A DNA stretch of 64,000 nucleotides from positions 10,899,943 through 10,963,942 of the forward strand of contig CM041199.1 of assembly GCA_023078555.1 (NCBI GenBank). Direction: 5' to 3'. This document shows, one piece after another, positions 22,641 to 36,200 of the stretch (positions are counted from its first letter, which is position 1; the number at the start of each line of letters is the position of its first letter). Below the pieces are notes generated by a model that ran no database searches, was not told the DNA's origin, and saw nothing but the letters and a program-made list of their open reading frames with translations. Origin of the DNA: Ulva prolifera (taxonomy: Eukaryota > Chlorophyta > Ulvophyceae > Ulvales > Ulvaceae). Position numbers and translations under genes: made by a program.

Positions 22641-23506
22641 GGTGCAAAAGTGCACACTTTCCACCAACCCATGTGAATGGACTTGGTTGTAGCCACGCAA
22701 CCCCCCGCGCATCAAAAGGTACGTCGCCATGAACATTCCAAGATGTGGGGGGGCATGGGATGATTATCATTCATTGCATATTTGCTGCTGACTCCCAGGA
22801 GTGGCGTGGGCCAAAAGTGCACACTTTTCTCCAACCATGTGAATGGACTTGGTTGTAGCCACGCAACCCCCCGCGCATCAAAAGGTACGTCGCCATGAAC
22901 ATTCCAAGATGTTGGAGGGTATGGGATGATTATCATTCATTGCATATTTGCTGCTGACTCCCAGGAGTGGCGTGGGGCAAAAGTGCACACTTTTCACCAA
23001 CCTTGTGAATGGACTTGGCTATAGACAAGCATACCCCCGCGCACCATAGGGAAGTTGCCAGAAACATCCTTTGATTCTGAAAGATCTAGGACGTCAAGTA
23101 TGCATTGCACAGTTGTTGCTAACTCCTAGGAGTGGCGTGGAACAAAAGTGCACACTTTCCACCAACCCATGTGAATGGACTTGGTTGTAGCCACGCAACC
23201 CCCCGCGCAGCAAAAGGTACGTCGCCATCAACATTCCAAGATTTTGGGGGGTATGGGATGTCCATCATTCATTGCGTATTTTCTGCAGACACCATGGCGT
23301 GGTGTGGTGCAAAAGTGCACATTTTCCACCAACCCATGTGAATGGACTTGGTTGTACCCACGCACCCCCTGCGCATCAAAAGGTACGTCGCCATCAACAT
23401 TCCAAGATGTTGGGGGTATGGGATGTCCATCATTCATTGCGTATTTTCTGCAGACACCATGGAGTGGTGTGGTGCAAAAGTGTACACTTTCCACCAACCC
23501 ATGTGA

Positions 23507-26500
23507 ATGGACTTGGTTGTAGCCACGCAACCCCCCGCGCATCAAAAGGTACATCGCCATCAACATTCCAAGATGTTGGGGGGTATGGGATGTCCATCAG
23601 TCATTGCGTATTTTCTGCAGACACCATGGAGTGGTGTGGTGCAAAAGTGCACACTTTCCACCAACCCATGTGAATGGACTTGGTTGTAGCCACGCAACCC
23701 CCCGCGCATCAAAAGGTACGTCGCCATGAACATTCCAAGATGTTAGGGGGTATGGGATGATTATCATTCATTGCATATTTGCTGCTGACTCCCAGGAGTG
23801 GCGTGGGGCAAAAGTGCACACTTTTCACCAACCATGTGAATGGACTTGGTTGTAGCCACGCAACCCCCCGCGCATGAAAAGGTACGTCGCCATGAACATT
23901 CCAAGATGTTGGAGGGTATGGGATGATTATCATTCATTGCATATTTGCTGCTGACTCCCAGGAGTGGCGTGGGGCAAAAGTGCACACTTTTCACCAACCT
24001 TGTGAATGGACTTGGCTATAGACAAGCATACCCCCGCGCACCATAGGGAAGTTGCCAGAAACATCCTTTGATTCTGAAAGATCTAGGACGTCAAGTATGC
24101 ATTGCACAGTTGTTGCTAACTCCTAGGAGTGGCGTGGAACAAAAGTGCACACTTTTCACCAACCATGTGAATGGACTTGGTTGTAGCCACGCAACCCCCC
24201 GCGCAGCAAAAGGTACGTCGCCATCAACATTCCAAGATTTTGGGGGGTATGGGATGTCCATCATTCATTGCGTATTCTCTGCAGAAACCATGGAGTGGTG
24301 TGGTGCAAAAGTGCACACTTTCCACCAACCCATGTGAATGGACTTGGTTGTAGCCACGCAACCCCCCGCGCATCAAAAGGTACGTCGACATGAACATTCA
24401 AAGATGTTGGGGGGTATGGGATGTCCATCATTCATTGCGTATTTTCTGCAGACACCATGGCGTGGTGTGGTGCAAAAGTGCAAACTTTCCACCAACCCAT
24501 GTGAATGGACTTGGTTGTAGCCACGCAACCCCCCGCGCATCAAAAGGTACGTCGCCATGAACATTCAAAGATGTTGGGGGGTATGAGATGTCCATCATTC
24601 ATTGCGTATTTTCTGCAGACACCATGGAGTGGTGTAATGCAAAAGTGCACACTTGCCACCAACCCATGTGAACGGACTTGGTTGCAGCCACGCAACCCCC
24701 CGCACATCAAAGGTACGACTACATGAACATTCCAAGATGTTGGGGGGCATGGGATGTCCATCATTCATTGCGTATTTTCTGCAGACACCATGGAGTGGTG
24801 TGGTGCAAAAGTGCACACTTTCCACCAACCCATGTGAATGGACTTGGTTGTAGCCACGCAACCCCCCGCGCATCAAAAGGTACGTCGACATGAACATTCA
24901 AAGATGTTGGGGGGTATGGGATGTCCATCATTCATTGCGTATTTTCTGCAGACACCATGGAGTGGTGTGGTGCAAAAGTGCACACTTTCCACCAACCCAT
25001 GTGAATGGACTTGGTTGTAGCCACGCAACCCCCCGCGCATCAAAAGGTACGTCGACATGAACATTCAAAGATGTTGGGGGGTATGGGATGTCCATCATTC
25101 ATTGCGTATTTTCTGCAGACACCATGGCGTGGTGTGGTGCAAAAGTGCACACTTTCCACCAACCCATGTGAATGGACTTGGTTGTAGCCACGCAACCCCC
25201 AGCGCAGCAAAAGGTACGTCGACATGAACATTCAAAGATGTTGGGGGGTATGGGATGTCCATCATTCATTGCGTATTTTCTGCAGACACCATGGCGTGGT
25301 GTGGTGCAAAAGTGCAAACTTTCCACCAACCCATGTGAATGGACTTGGTTGTAGCCACGCAACCCCCCGCGCATCAAAAGGTACGTCGCCATGAACATTC
25401 AAAGATGTTGGGGGGTATGGGATGTCCATCATTCATTGCGTATTTTCTGCAGACACCATGGCGTGGTGTGGTGCAAAAGTGTACACTTTCCACCAACCCA
25501 TGTGAATGGACTTGGTTGTAGCCACGCAACCCCCCGCGCAGCAAAAGGAACGTCGCCATCAACATTCCAAGATTTTGGGGGGTATGGGATGTCCATCATT
25601 CATTGCGTATTTTCTGCAGACACCATGGCGTGGTGTGGTGCAAAAGTGCACACTTTCCACCAACCCATGTGAATGGACTTGGTTGTAGCCACGCAACCCC
25701 CCGCGCAGCAAAAGGTACGTTGCCATCAACATTCCAAGATGTTGGGGGGTATGGGATGTCCATCATTCATTGCGTATTTTCTGCAGACACCATGGCGTGG
25801 TGTGGTGCAAAAGTGTACACTTTCCACCAACCCATGTGAATGGACTTGGTTGTAGCCACGCAACCCCCCGCGCATCAAAAGGTACATCGCCATCAACATT
25901 CCAAGATGTTGGGGGGTATGGGATGTCCATCAGTCATTGCGTATTTTCTGCAGACACCATGGAGTGGTGTGGTGCAAAAGTGCACACTTTCCACCAACCC
26001 ATGTGAATGGACTTGGTTGTAGCCACGCAACCCCCCGCGCATCAAAAGGTACGTCGCCATGAACATTCCAAGATGTTAGGGGGTATGGGATGATTATCAT
26101 TCATTGCATATTTGCTGCTGACTCCCAGGAGTGGCGTGGGGCAAAAGTGCACACTTTTCACCAACCATGTGAATGGACTTGGTTGTAGCCACGCAACCCC
26201 CCGCGCATGAAAAGGTACGTCGCCATGAACATTCCAAGATGTTGGAGGGTATGGGATGATTATCATTCATTGCATATTTGCTGCTGACTCCCAGGAGTGG
26301 CGTGGGGCAAAAGTGCACACTTTTCACCAACCTTGTGAATGGACTTGGCTATAGACAAGCATACCCCCGCGCACCATAGGGAAGTTGCCAGAAACATCCT
26401 TTGATTCTGAAAGATCTAGGACGTCAAGTATGCATTGCACAGTTGTTGCTAACTCCTAGGAGTGGCGTGGAACAAAAGTGCACACTTTTCACCAACCATG

Positions 26501-27290
26501 TGAATGGACTTGGTTGTAGCCACGCAACCCCCCGCGCAGCAAAAGGTACGTCGCCATCAACATTCCAAGATTTTGGGGGGTATGGGATGTCCATCATTCA
26601 TTGCGTATTCTCTGCAGAAACCATGGAGTGGTGTGGTGCAAAAGTGCACACTTTCCACCAACCCATGTGAATGGACTTGGTTGTAGCCACGCAACCCCCC
26701 GCGCATCAAAAGGTACGTCGACATGAACATTCAAAGATGTTGGGGGGTATGGGATGTCCATCATTCATTGCGTATTTTCTGCAGACACCATGGCGTGGTG
26801 TGGTGCAAAAGTGCAAACTTTCCACCAACCCATGTGAATGGACTTGGTTGTAGCCACGCAACCCCCCGCGCATCAAAAGGTACGTCGCCATGAACATTCA
26901 AAGATGTTGGGGGGTATGAGATGTCCATCATTCATTGCGTATTTTCTGCAGACACCATGGAGTGGTGTAATGCAAAAGTGCACACTTGCCACCAACCCAT
27001 GTGAACGGACTTGGTTGCAGCCACGCAACCCCCCGCACATCAAAGGTACGACTACATGAACATTCCAAGATGTTGGGGGGCATGGGATGTCCATCATTCA
27101 TTGCGTATTTTCTGCAGACACCATGGAGTGGTGTGGTGCAAAAGTGCACACTTTCCACCAACCCATGTGAATGGACTTGGTTGTAGCCACGCAACCCCCC
27201 GCGCATCAAAAGGTACGTCGACATGAACATTCAAAGATGTTGGGGGGTATGGGATGTCCATCATTCATTGCGTATTTTCTGCAGACACCA
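23507..27290 (+). repeat. 2333-bp HOR (14-mer), tandem copies
   Basis: About 23507-24950 matches 25840-27290 at an offset of 2333. Markers shared are CATCAGTCATTG, GTTAGGGGG, ATGAAAAGG, GTATTCTCTGCAGAAACC, GCAAACTTTCC, GTATGAGATG and CACTTGCCACC. The match ends after the first GTCGACATG A unit. The first copy then continues with GTGGTGC units and the second with GTAATGC and D units. Confidence 0.83.
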
Positions 27291-30200
27291 TGGAGTGGTG
27301 TAATGCAAAAGTGCACACTTTCCACCAACCCATGTGAACGGACTTGGTTGCAGCCACGCAACCCCCCGCACATCAAAGGTACGATGACATGAACATTCCA
27401 AGATGTTGGGGGGTATGGGATGTCCATCATTCATTGCGTATTTTCTGCAGACACCATGGAGTGGTGTAATGCAAAAGTGCACACTTTCCACCAACCCATG
27501 TGAACGGACTTGGTTGCAGCCACGCAACCCCCCGCACATCAAAGGTACGATGACATGAACATTCCAAGATGTTGGGGGGTATGGGATGTCCATCATTCAT
27601 TGCGTATTTTCTGCAGACACCATGGAGTGGTGTAATGCAAAAGTGCACACTTTCCACCAACCCATGTGAACGGACTTGGTTGCAGCCACGCAACCCCCCG
27701 CACATCAAAGGTACGACTACATGAACATTCCAAGATGTTTGGGGGCATGGGATGTCCATCATTCATTGCGTATTTTCTGCAGACACCATGGAGTGGTGTG
27801 GTGCAAAAGTGCACACTTTCCACCAACCCATGTGAATGGACTTGGTTGTAGCCACGCAACCCCCCGCGCATCAAAAGGTACGTCGACATGAACATTCAAA
27901 GATGTTGGGGGGTATGGGATGTCCATCATTCATTGCGTATTTTCTGCAGACACCATGGCGTGGTGTGGTGCAAAAGTGCACACTTTCCACCAACCCATGT
28001 GAATGGACTTGGTTGTAGCCACGCAACCCCCCGCGCAGCAAAAGGTACGTCGACATGAACATTCAAAGATGTTGGGGGGTATGGGATGTCCATCATTCAT
28101 TGCGTATTTTCTGCAGACACCATGGCGTGGTGTGGTGCAAAAGTGCACACTTTCCACCAACCCATGTGAATGGACTTGGTTGTAGCCACGCAACCCCCCG
28201 CGCAGCAAAAGGTACGTTGCCATCAACATTCCAAGATGTTGGGGGGTATGGGATGTCCATCATTCATTGCGTATTTTCTGCAGACACCATGGCGTGGTGT
28301 GGTGCAAAAGTGTACACTTTCCACCAACCCATGTGAATGGACTTGGTTGTAGCCACGCAACCCCCCGCGCAGCAAAAGGAACGTCGCCATCAACATTCCA
28401 AGATTTTGGGGGGTATGGGATGTCCATCATTCATTGCGTATTTTCTGCAGACACCATGGCGTGGTGTGGTGCAAAAGTGCACACTTTCCACCAACCCATG
28501 TGAATGGACTTGGTTGTAGCCACGCAACCCCCCGCGCAGCAAAAGGTACGTTGCCATCAACATTCCAAGATGTTGGGGGGTATGGGATGTCCATCATTCA
28601 TTGCGTATTTTCTGCAGACACCATGGCGTGGTGTGGTGCAAAAGTGTACACTTTCCACCAACGCATGTGAATGGACTTGGTTGTACCCACGCACCCCCTG
28701 CGCATCAAAAGGTACGTCGCCATCAACATTCCAAGATGTTGGAGGGTATGGGATGTCCATCATCCATTGCGTATTTTCTGCAGACACCATGGAGTGGTGT
28801 GGTGCAAAAATGCACACTTTCCACCAACCCATGTGAATGGACTTGGTTGTAGCCACGCAACCCCCCGCGCATCAAAAGGTACGTCGCCATGAACATTCCA
28901 AGACGTTGGGGGGCATGGGATGATTATCATTCATTGCATATTTGCTGCTGACTCCCAGGAGTGGCGTGGGCCAAAAGTGCACACTTTTCTCCAACCATGT
29001 GAATGGACTTGGTTGTAGCCACGCAACCCCCCGCGCATCAAAAGGTACGTCGCCATGAACATTCCAAGATGTTGGAGGGTATGGGATGATTATCATTCAT
29101 TGCATATTTGCTGCTGACTCCCAGGAGTGGCGTGGGGCAAAAGTGCACACTTTTCACCAACCTTGTGAATGGACTTGGCTATAGACAAGCATACCCCCGC
29201 GCACCATAGGGAAGTTGCCAGAAACATCCTTTGATTCTGAAAGATCTAGGACGTCAAGTATGCATTGCACAGTTGTTGCTAACTCCTAGGAGTGGCGTGG
29301 AACAAAAGTGCACACTTTTCACCAACCATGTGAATGGACTTGGTTGTAGCCACGCAACCCCCCGCGCAGCAAAAGGTACGTCGCCATCAACATTCCAAGA
29401 TTTTGGGGGGTATGGGATGTCCATCATTCATTGCGTATTTTCTGCAGACACCATGGAGTGGTGTGGTGCAAAAGTGCACATTTTCCACCAACCCATGTGA
29501 ATGGACTTGGTTGTACCCACGCACCCCCTGCGCATCAAAAGGTACGTCGCCATCAACATTCCAAGATGTTGGGGGTATGGGATGTCCATCATTCATTGCG
29601 TATTTTCTGCAGACACCATGGAGTGGTGTGGTGCAAAAGTGCACACTTTCCACCAACCCATGTGAATGGACTTGGTTGTAGCCACGCATCCCCCCGCGCA
29701 TCAAAAGGTACGTCGCCATGAACATTCCAAGATGTTAGGGGGTATGGGATGATTATCATTCATTGCATATTTGCTGCTGACTCCCAGGAGTGGCGTGGGG
29801 CAAAAGTGCACACTTTTCACCAACCATGTGAATGGACTTGGTTGTAGCCACGCAACCCCCCGCGCATGAAAAGGTACGTCGCCATGAACATTCCAAGATG
29901 TTGGAGGGTATGGGATGATTATCATTCATTGCATATTTGCTGCAGACTCCCAGGAGTGGCGTGGGGCAAAAGTGCACACTTTTCACCAACCTTGTGAATG
30001 GACTTGGCTATAGACAAGCATACCCCCGCGCACCATAGGGAAGTTGCCAGAAACATCCTTTGATTCTGAAAGATCTAGGACGTCAAGTATGCATTGCACA
30101 GTTGTTGCTAACTCCTAGGAGTGGCGTGGAACAAAAGTGCACACTTTTCACCAACCATGTGAATGGACTTGGTTGTAGCCACGCAACCCCCCGCGCAGCA

Positions 30201-33200
30201 AAAGGTACGTCGCCATCAACATTCCAAGATTTTGGGGGGTATGGGATGTCCATCATTCATTGCGTATTTTCTGCAGACACCATGGCGTGGTGTGGTGCAA
30301 AAGTGCACACTTTCCACCAACCCATGCGAATGGACTTGGTTGTAGCCACGCAACCCCCCGCGCAGCAAAAGGTACGTCGCCATCAACATTCCAAGATTTT
30401 GGGAGGTATGGGATGTCCATCATTCATTGCGTATTTTCTGCAGACACCATGGAGTGGTGTGGTGCAAAAGTGCACACTTTCCACCAACCCATGTGAATGG
30501 ACTTGGTTGTACCCACGCACCCCCTGCGCATCAAAAGGTACGTCGCCGTCAACATTCCAAGATGTTGGAGGGTATGGGATGTCCATCATTCATTGCGTAT
30601 TCTCTGCAGAAACCATGGAGTGGTGTGGTGCAAAAGTGCACACTTTCCACCAACCCATGTGAATGGACTTGGTTGTAGCCACGCAACCCCCCGCGCATCA
30701 AAAGGTACGTCGACATGAACATTCAAAGATGTTGGGGGGTATGGGATGTCCATCATTCATTGCGTATTTTCTGCAGACACCATGGCGTGGTGTGGTGCAA
30801 AAGTGCAAACTTTCCACCAACCCATGTGAATGGACTTGGTTGTAGCCACGCAACCCCCCGCGCATCAAAAGGTACGTCGCCATGAACATTCAAAGATGTT
30901 GGGGGGTATGAGATGTCCATCATTCATTGCGTATTTTCTGCAGACACCATGGAGTGGTGTAATGCAAAAGTGCACACTTGCCACCAACCCATGTGAACGG
31001 ACTTGGTTGCAGCCACGCAACCCCCCGCACATCAAAGGTACGACTACATGAACATTCCAAGATGTTGGGGGGCATGGGATGTCCATCATTCATTGCGTAT
31101 TTTCTGCAGACACCATGGAGTGGTGTGGTGCAAAAGTGCACACTTTCCACCAACCCATGTGAATGGACTTGGTTGTAGCCACGCAACCCCCCGCGCATCA
31201 AAAGGTACGTCGACATGAACATTCAAAGATGTTGGGGGGTATGGGATGTCCATCATTCATTGCGTATTTTCTGCAGACACCATGGAGTGGTGTAATGCAA
31301 AAGTGCACACTTTCCACCAACCCATGTGAATGGACTTGGTTGCAGCCACGCAACCCCCCGCACATCAAAGGTACGATGACATGAACATTCCAAGATGTTG
31401 GGGGGTATGGGATGTCCATCATTCATTGCGTATTTTCTGCAGACACCATGGAGTGGTGTAATGCAAAAGTGCACACTTTCCACCAACCCATGTGAACGGA
31501 CTTGGTTGCAGCCACGCAACCCCCCGCACATCAAAGGTACGATGACATGAACATTCCAAGATGTTGGGGGGTATGGGATGTCCATCATTCATTGCGTATT
31601 TTCTGCAGACACCATGGAGTGGTGTAATGCAAAAGTGCACACTTTCCACCAACCCATGTGAACGGACTTGGTTGCAGCCACGCAACCCCCCGCACATCAA
31701 AGGTACGACTACATGAACATTCCAAGATGTTTGGGGGCATGGGATGTCCATCATTCATTGCGTATTTTCTGCAGACACCATGGAGTGGTGTGGTGCAAAA
31801 GTGCACACTTTCCACCAACCCATGTGAATGGACTTGGTTGTAGCCACGCAACCCCCCGCGCATCAAAAGGTACGTCGACATGAACATTCAAAGATGTTGG
31901 GGGGTATGGGATGTCCATCATTCATTGCGTATTTTCTGCAGACACCATGGCGTGGTGTGGTGCAAAAGTGCACACTTTCCACCAACCCATGTGAATGGAC
32001 TTGGTTGTAGCCACGCAACCCCCCGCGCAGCAAAAGGTACGTTGCCATCAACATTCCAAGATGTTGGGGGGTATGGGATGTCCATCATTCATTGCGTATT
32101 TTCTGCAGACACCATGGCGTGGTGTGGTGCAAAAGTGTACACTTTCCACCAACCCATGTGAATGGACTTGGTTGTAGCCACGCAACCCCCCGCGCAGCAA
32201 AAGGAACGTCGCCATCAACATTCCAAGATTTTGGGGGGTATGGGATGTCCATCATTCATTGCGTATTTTCTGCAGACACCATGGCGTGGTGTGGTGCAAA
32301 AGTGCACACTTTCCACCAACCCATGTGAATGGACTTGGTTGTAGCCACGCAACCCCCCGCGCAGCAAAAGGTACGTTGCCATCAACATTCCAAGATGTTG
32401 GAGGGTATGGGATGTCCATCATCCATTGCGTATTTTCTGCAGACACCATGGAGTGGTGTGGTGCAAAAATGCACACTTTCCACCACCCCATGTGAATGGA
32501 CTTGGTTGTAGCCACGCAACCCCCCGCGCATCAAAAGGTACGTCGCCATGAACATTCCAAGACGTTGGGGGGCATGGGATGATTATCATTCATTGCATAT
32601 TTGCTGCTGACTCCCAGGAGTGGCGTGGGCCAAAAGTGCACACTTTTCTCCAACCATGTGAATGGACTTGGTTGTAGCCACGCAGCCCCCCGCGCATCAA
32701 AAGGTACGTCGCCATGAACATTCCAAGATGTTGGAGGGTATGGGATGATTATCATTCATTGCATATTTGCTGCTGACTCCCAGGAGTGGCGTGGGGCAAA
32801 AGTGCACACTTTTCACCAACCTTGTGAATGGACTTGGCTATAGACAAGCATACCCCCGCGCACCATAGGGAAGTTGCCAGAAACATCCTTTGATTCTGAA
32901 AGATCTAGGACGTCAAGTATGCATTGCACAGTTGTTGCTAACTCCTAGGAGTGGCGTGGAACAAAAGTGCACACTTTTCACCAACCATGTGAATGGACTT
33001 GGTTGTAGCCACGCAACCCCCCGCGCAGCAAAAGGTACGTCGCCATCAACATTCCAAGATTTTGGGGGGTATGGGATGTCCATCATTCATTGCGTATTTT
33101 CTGCAGAAACCATGGAGTGGTGTGGTGCAAAAGTGCACACTTTCCACCAACCCATGTGAATGGACTTGGTTGTAGCCACGCAACCCCCCGCGCAGCAAAA

Positions 33201-36200
33201 GGTACGTCGCCATCAACATTCCAAGATTTTGGGGGGTATGGGATGTCCATCATTCATTGCGTATTTTCTGCAGACACCATGGAGTGGTGTGGTGCAAAAG
33301 TGCACACTTTCCACCAACCCATGTGAATGGACTTGGTTGTACCCACGCACCCCCTGCGCATCAAAAGGTACGTCGCCGTCAACATTCCAAGATGTTGGAG
33401 GGTATGGGATGTCCATCATTCATTGCGTATTCTCTGCAGAAACCATGGAGTGGTGTGGTGCAAAAGTGCACACTTTCCACCAACCCATGTGAATGGACTT
33501 GGTTGTAGCCACGCAACCCCCCGCGCATCAAAAGGTACGTCGACATGAACATTCAAAGATGTTGGGGGGTATGGGATGTCCATCATTCATTGCGTATTTT
33601 CTGCAGACACCATGGCGTGGTGTGGTGCAAAAGTGCAAACTTTCCACCAACCCATGTGAATGGACTTGGTTGTAGCCACGCAACCCCCCGCGCATCAAAA
33701 GGTACGTCGCCATGAACATTCAAAGATGTTGGGGGGTATGAGATGTCCATCATTCATTGCGTATTTTCTGCAGACACCATGGAGTGGTGTAATGCAAAAG
33801 TGCACACTTGCCACCAACCCATGTGAACGGACTTGGTTGCAGCCACGCAACCCCCCGCACATCAAAGGTACGACTACATGAACATTCCAAGATGTTGGGG
33901 GGCATGGGATGTCCATCATTCATTGCGTATTTTCTGCAGACACCATGGAGTGGTGTGGTGCAAAAGTGCACACTTTCCACCAACCCATGTGAATGGACTT
34001 GGTTGTAGCCACGCAACCCCCCGCGCATCAAAAGGTACGTCGACATGAACATTCAAAGATGTTGGGGGGTATGGGATGTCCATCATTCATTGCGTATTTT
34101 CTGCAGACACCATGGAGTGGTGTAATGCAAAAGTGCACACTTTCCACCAACCCATGTGAATGGACTTGGTTGCAGCCACGCAACCCCCCGCACATCAAAG
34201 GTACGATGACATGAACATTCCAAGATGTTGGGGGGTATGGGATGTCCATCATTCATTGCGTATTTTCTGCAGACACCATGGAGTGGTGTAATGCAAAAGT
34301 GCACACTTTCCACCAACCCATGTGAACGGACTTGGTTGCAGCCACGCAACCCCCCGCACATCAAAGGTACGATGACATGAACATTCCAAGATGTTGGGGG
34401 GTATGGGATGTCCATCATTCATTGCGTATTTTCTGCAGACACCATGGAGTGGTGTAATGCAAAAGTGCACACTTTCCACCAACCCATGTGAACGGACTTG
34501 GTTGCAGCCACGCAACCCCCCGCACATCAAAGGTACGACTACATGAACATTCCAAGATGTTTGGGGGCATGGGATGTCCATCATTCATTGCGTATTTTCT
34601 GCAGACACCATGGAGTGGTGTGGTGCAAAAGTGCACACTTTCCACCAACCCATGTGAATGGACTTGGTTGTAGCCACGCAACCCCCCGCGCATCAAAAGG
34701 TACGTCGACATGAACATTCAAAGATGTTGGGGGGTATGGGATGTCCATCATTCATTGCGTATTTTCTGCAGACACCATGGCGTGGTGTGGTGCAAAAGTG
34801 CACACTTTCCACCAACCCATGTGAATGGACTTGGTTGTAGCCACGCAACCCCCCGCGCAGCAAAAGGTACGTTGCCATCAACATTCCAAGATGTTGGGGG
34901 GTATGGGATGTCCATCATTCATTGCGTATTTTCTGCAGACACCATGGCGTGGTGTGGTGCAAAAGTGTACACTTTCCACCAACCCATGTGAATGGACTTG
35001 GTTGTAGCCACGCAACCCCCCGCGCAGCAAAAGGAACGTCGCCATCAACATTCCAAGATTTTGGGGGGTATGGGATGTCCATCATTCATTGCGTATTTTC
35101 TGCAGACACCATGGCGTGGTGTGGTGCAAAAGTGCACACTTTCCACCAACCCATGTGAATGGACTTGGTTGTAGCCACGCAACCCCCCGCGCAGCAAAAG
35201 GTACGTTGCCATCAACATTCCAAGATGTTGGAGGGTATGGGATGTCCATCATCCATTGCGTATTTTCTGCAGACACCATGGAGTGGTGTGGTGCAAAAAT
35301 GCACACTTTCCACCACCCCATGTGAATGGACTTGGTTGTAGCCACGCAACCCCCCGCGCATCAAAAGGTACGTCGCCATGAACATTCCAAGACGTTGGGG
35401 GGCATGGGATGATTATCATTCATTGCATATTTGCTGCTGACTCCCAGGAGTGGCGTGGGCCAAAAGTGCACACTTTTCTCCAACCATGTGAATGGACTTG
35501 GTTGTAGCCACGCAGCCCCCCGCGCATCAAAAGGTACGTCGCCATGAACATTCCAAGATGTTGGAGGGTATGGGATGATTATCATTCATTGCATATTTGC
35601 TGCTGACTCCCAGGAGTGGCGTGGGGCAAAAGTGCACACTTTTCACCAACCTTGTGAATGGACTTGGCTATAGACAAGCATACCCCCGCGCACCATAGGG
35701 AAGTTGCCAGAAACATCCTTTGATTCTGAAAGATCTAGGACGTCAAGTATGCATTGCACAGTTGTTGCTAACTCCTAGGAGTGGCGTGGAACAAAAGTGC
35801 ACACTTTTCACCAACCATGTGAATGGACTTGGTTGTAGCCACGCAACCCCCCGCGCAGCAAAAGGTACGTCGCCATCAACATTCCAAGATTTTGGGGGGT
35901 ATGGGATGTCCATCATTCATTGCGTATTTTCTGCAGACACCATGGAGTGGTGTGGTGCAAAAGTGCACATTTTCCACCAACCCATGTGAATGGACTTGGT
36001 TGTACCCACGCACCCCCTGCGCATCAAAAGGTACGTCGCCATCAACATTCCAAGATGTTGGGGGTATGGGATGTCCATCATTCATTGCGTATTTTCTGCA
36101 GACACCATGGAGTGGTGTGGTGCAAAAGTGCACACTTTCAACCAACCCATGTGAATGGACTTGGTTGTAGCCACGCAACCCCCCGCGCAGCAAAAGGTAC

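Noticed and set aside
30060-30662. A 200-codon open frame (also at 48524-49126), plus hundreds of 60-150-codon frames on both strands
   Set aside because: They are satellite monomers read through. The longer ones exist because a TGTGAATGG became TGCGAATGG, which removes a stop. The period is 165-167 bp, so the frame changes with each unit, and all peptides are cyclic permutations of the same repeat.
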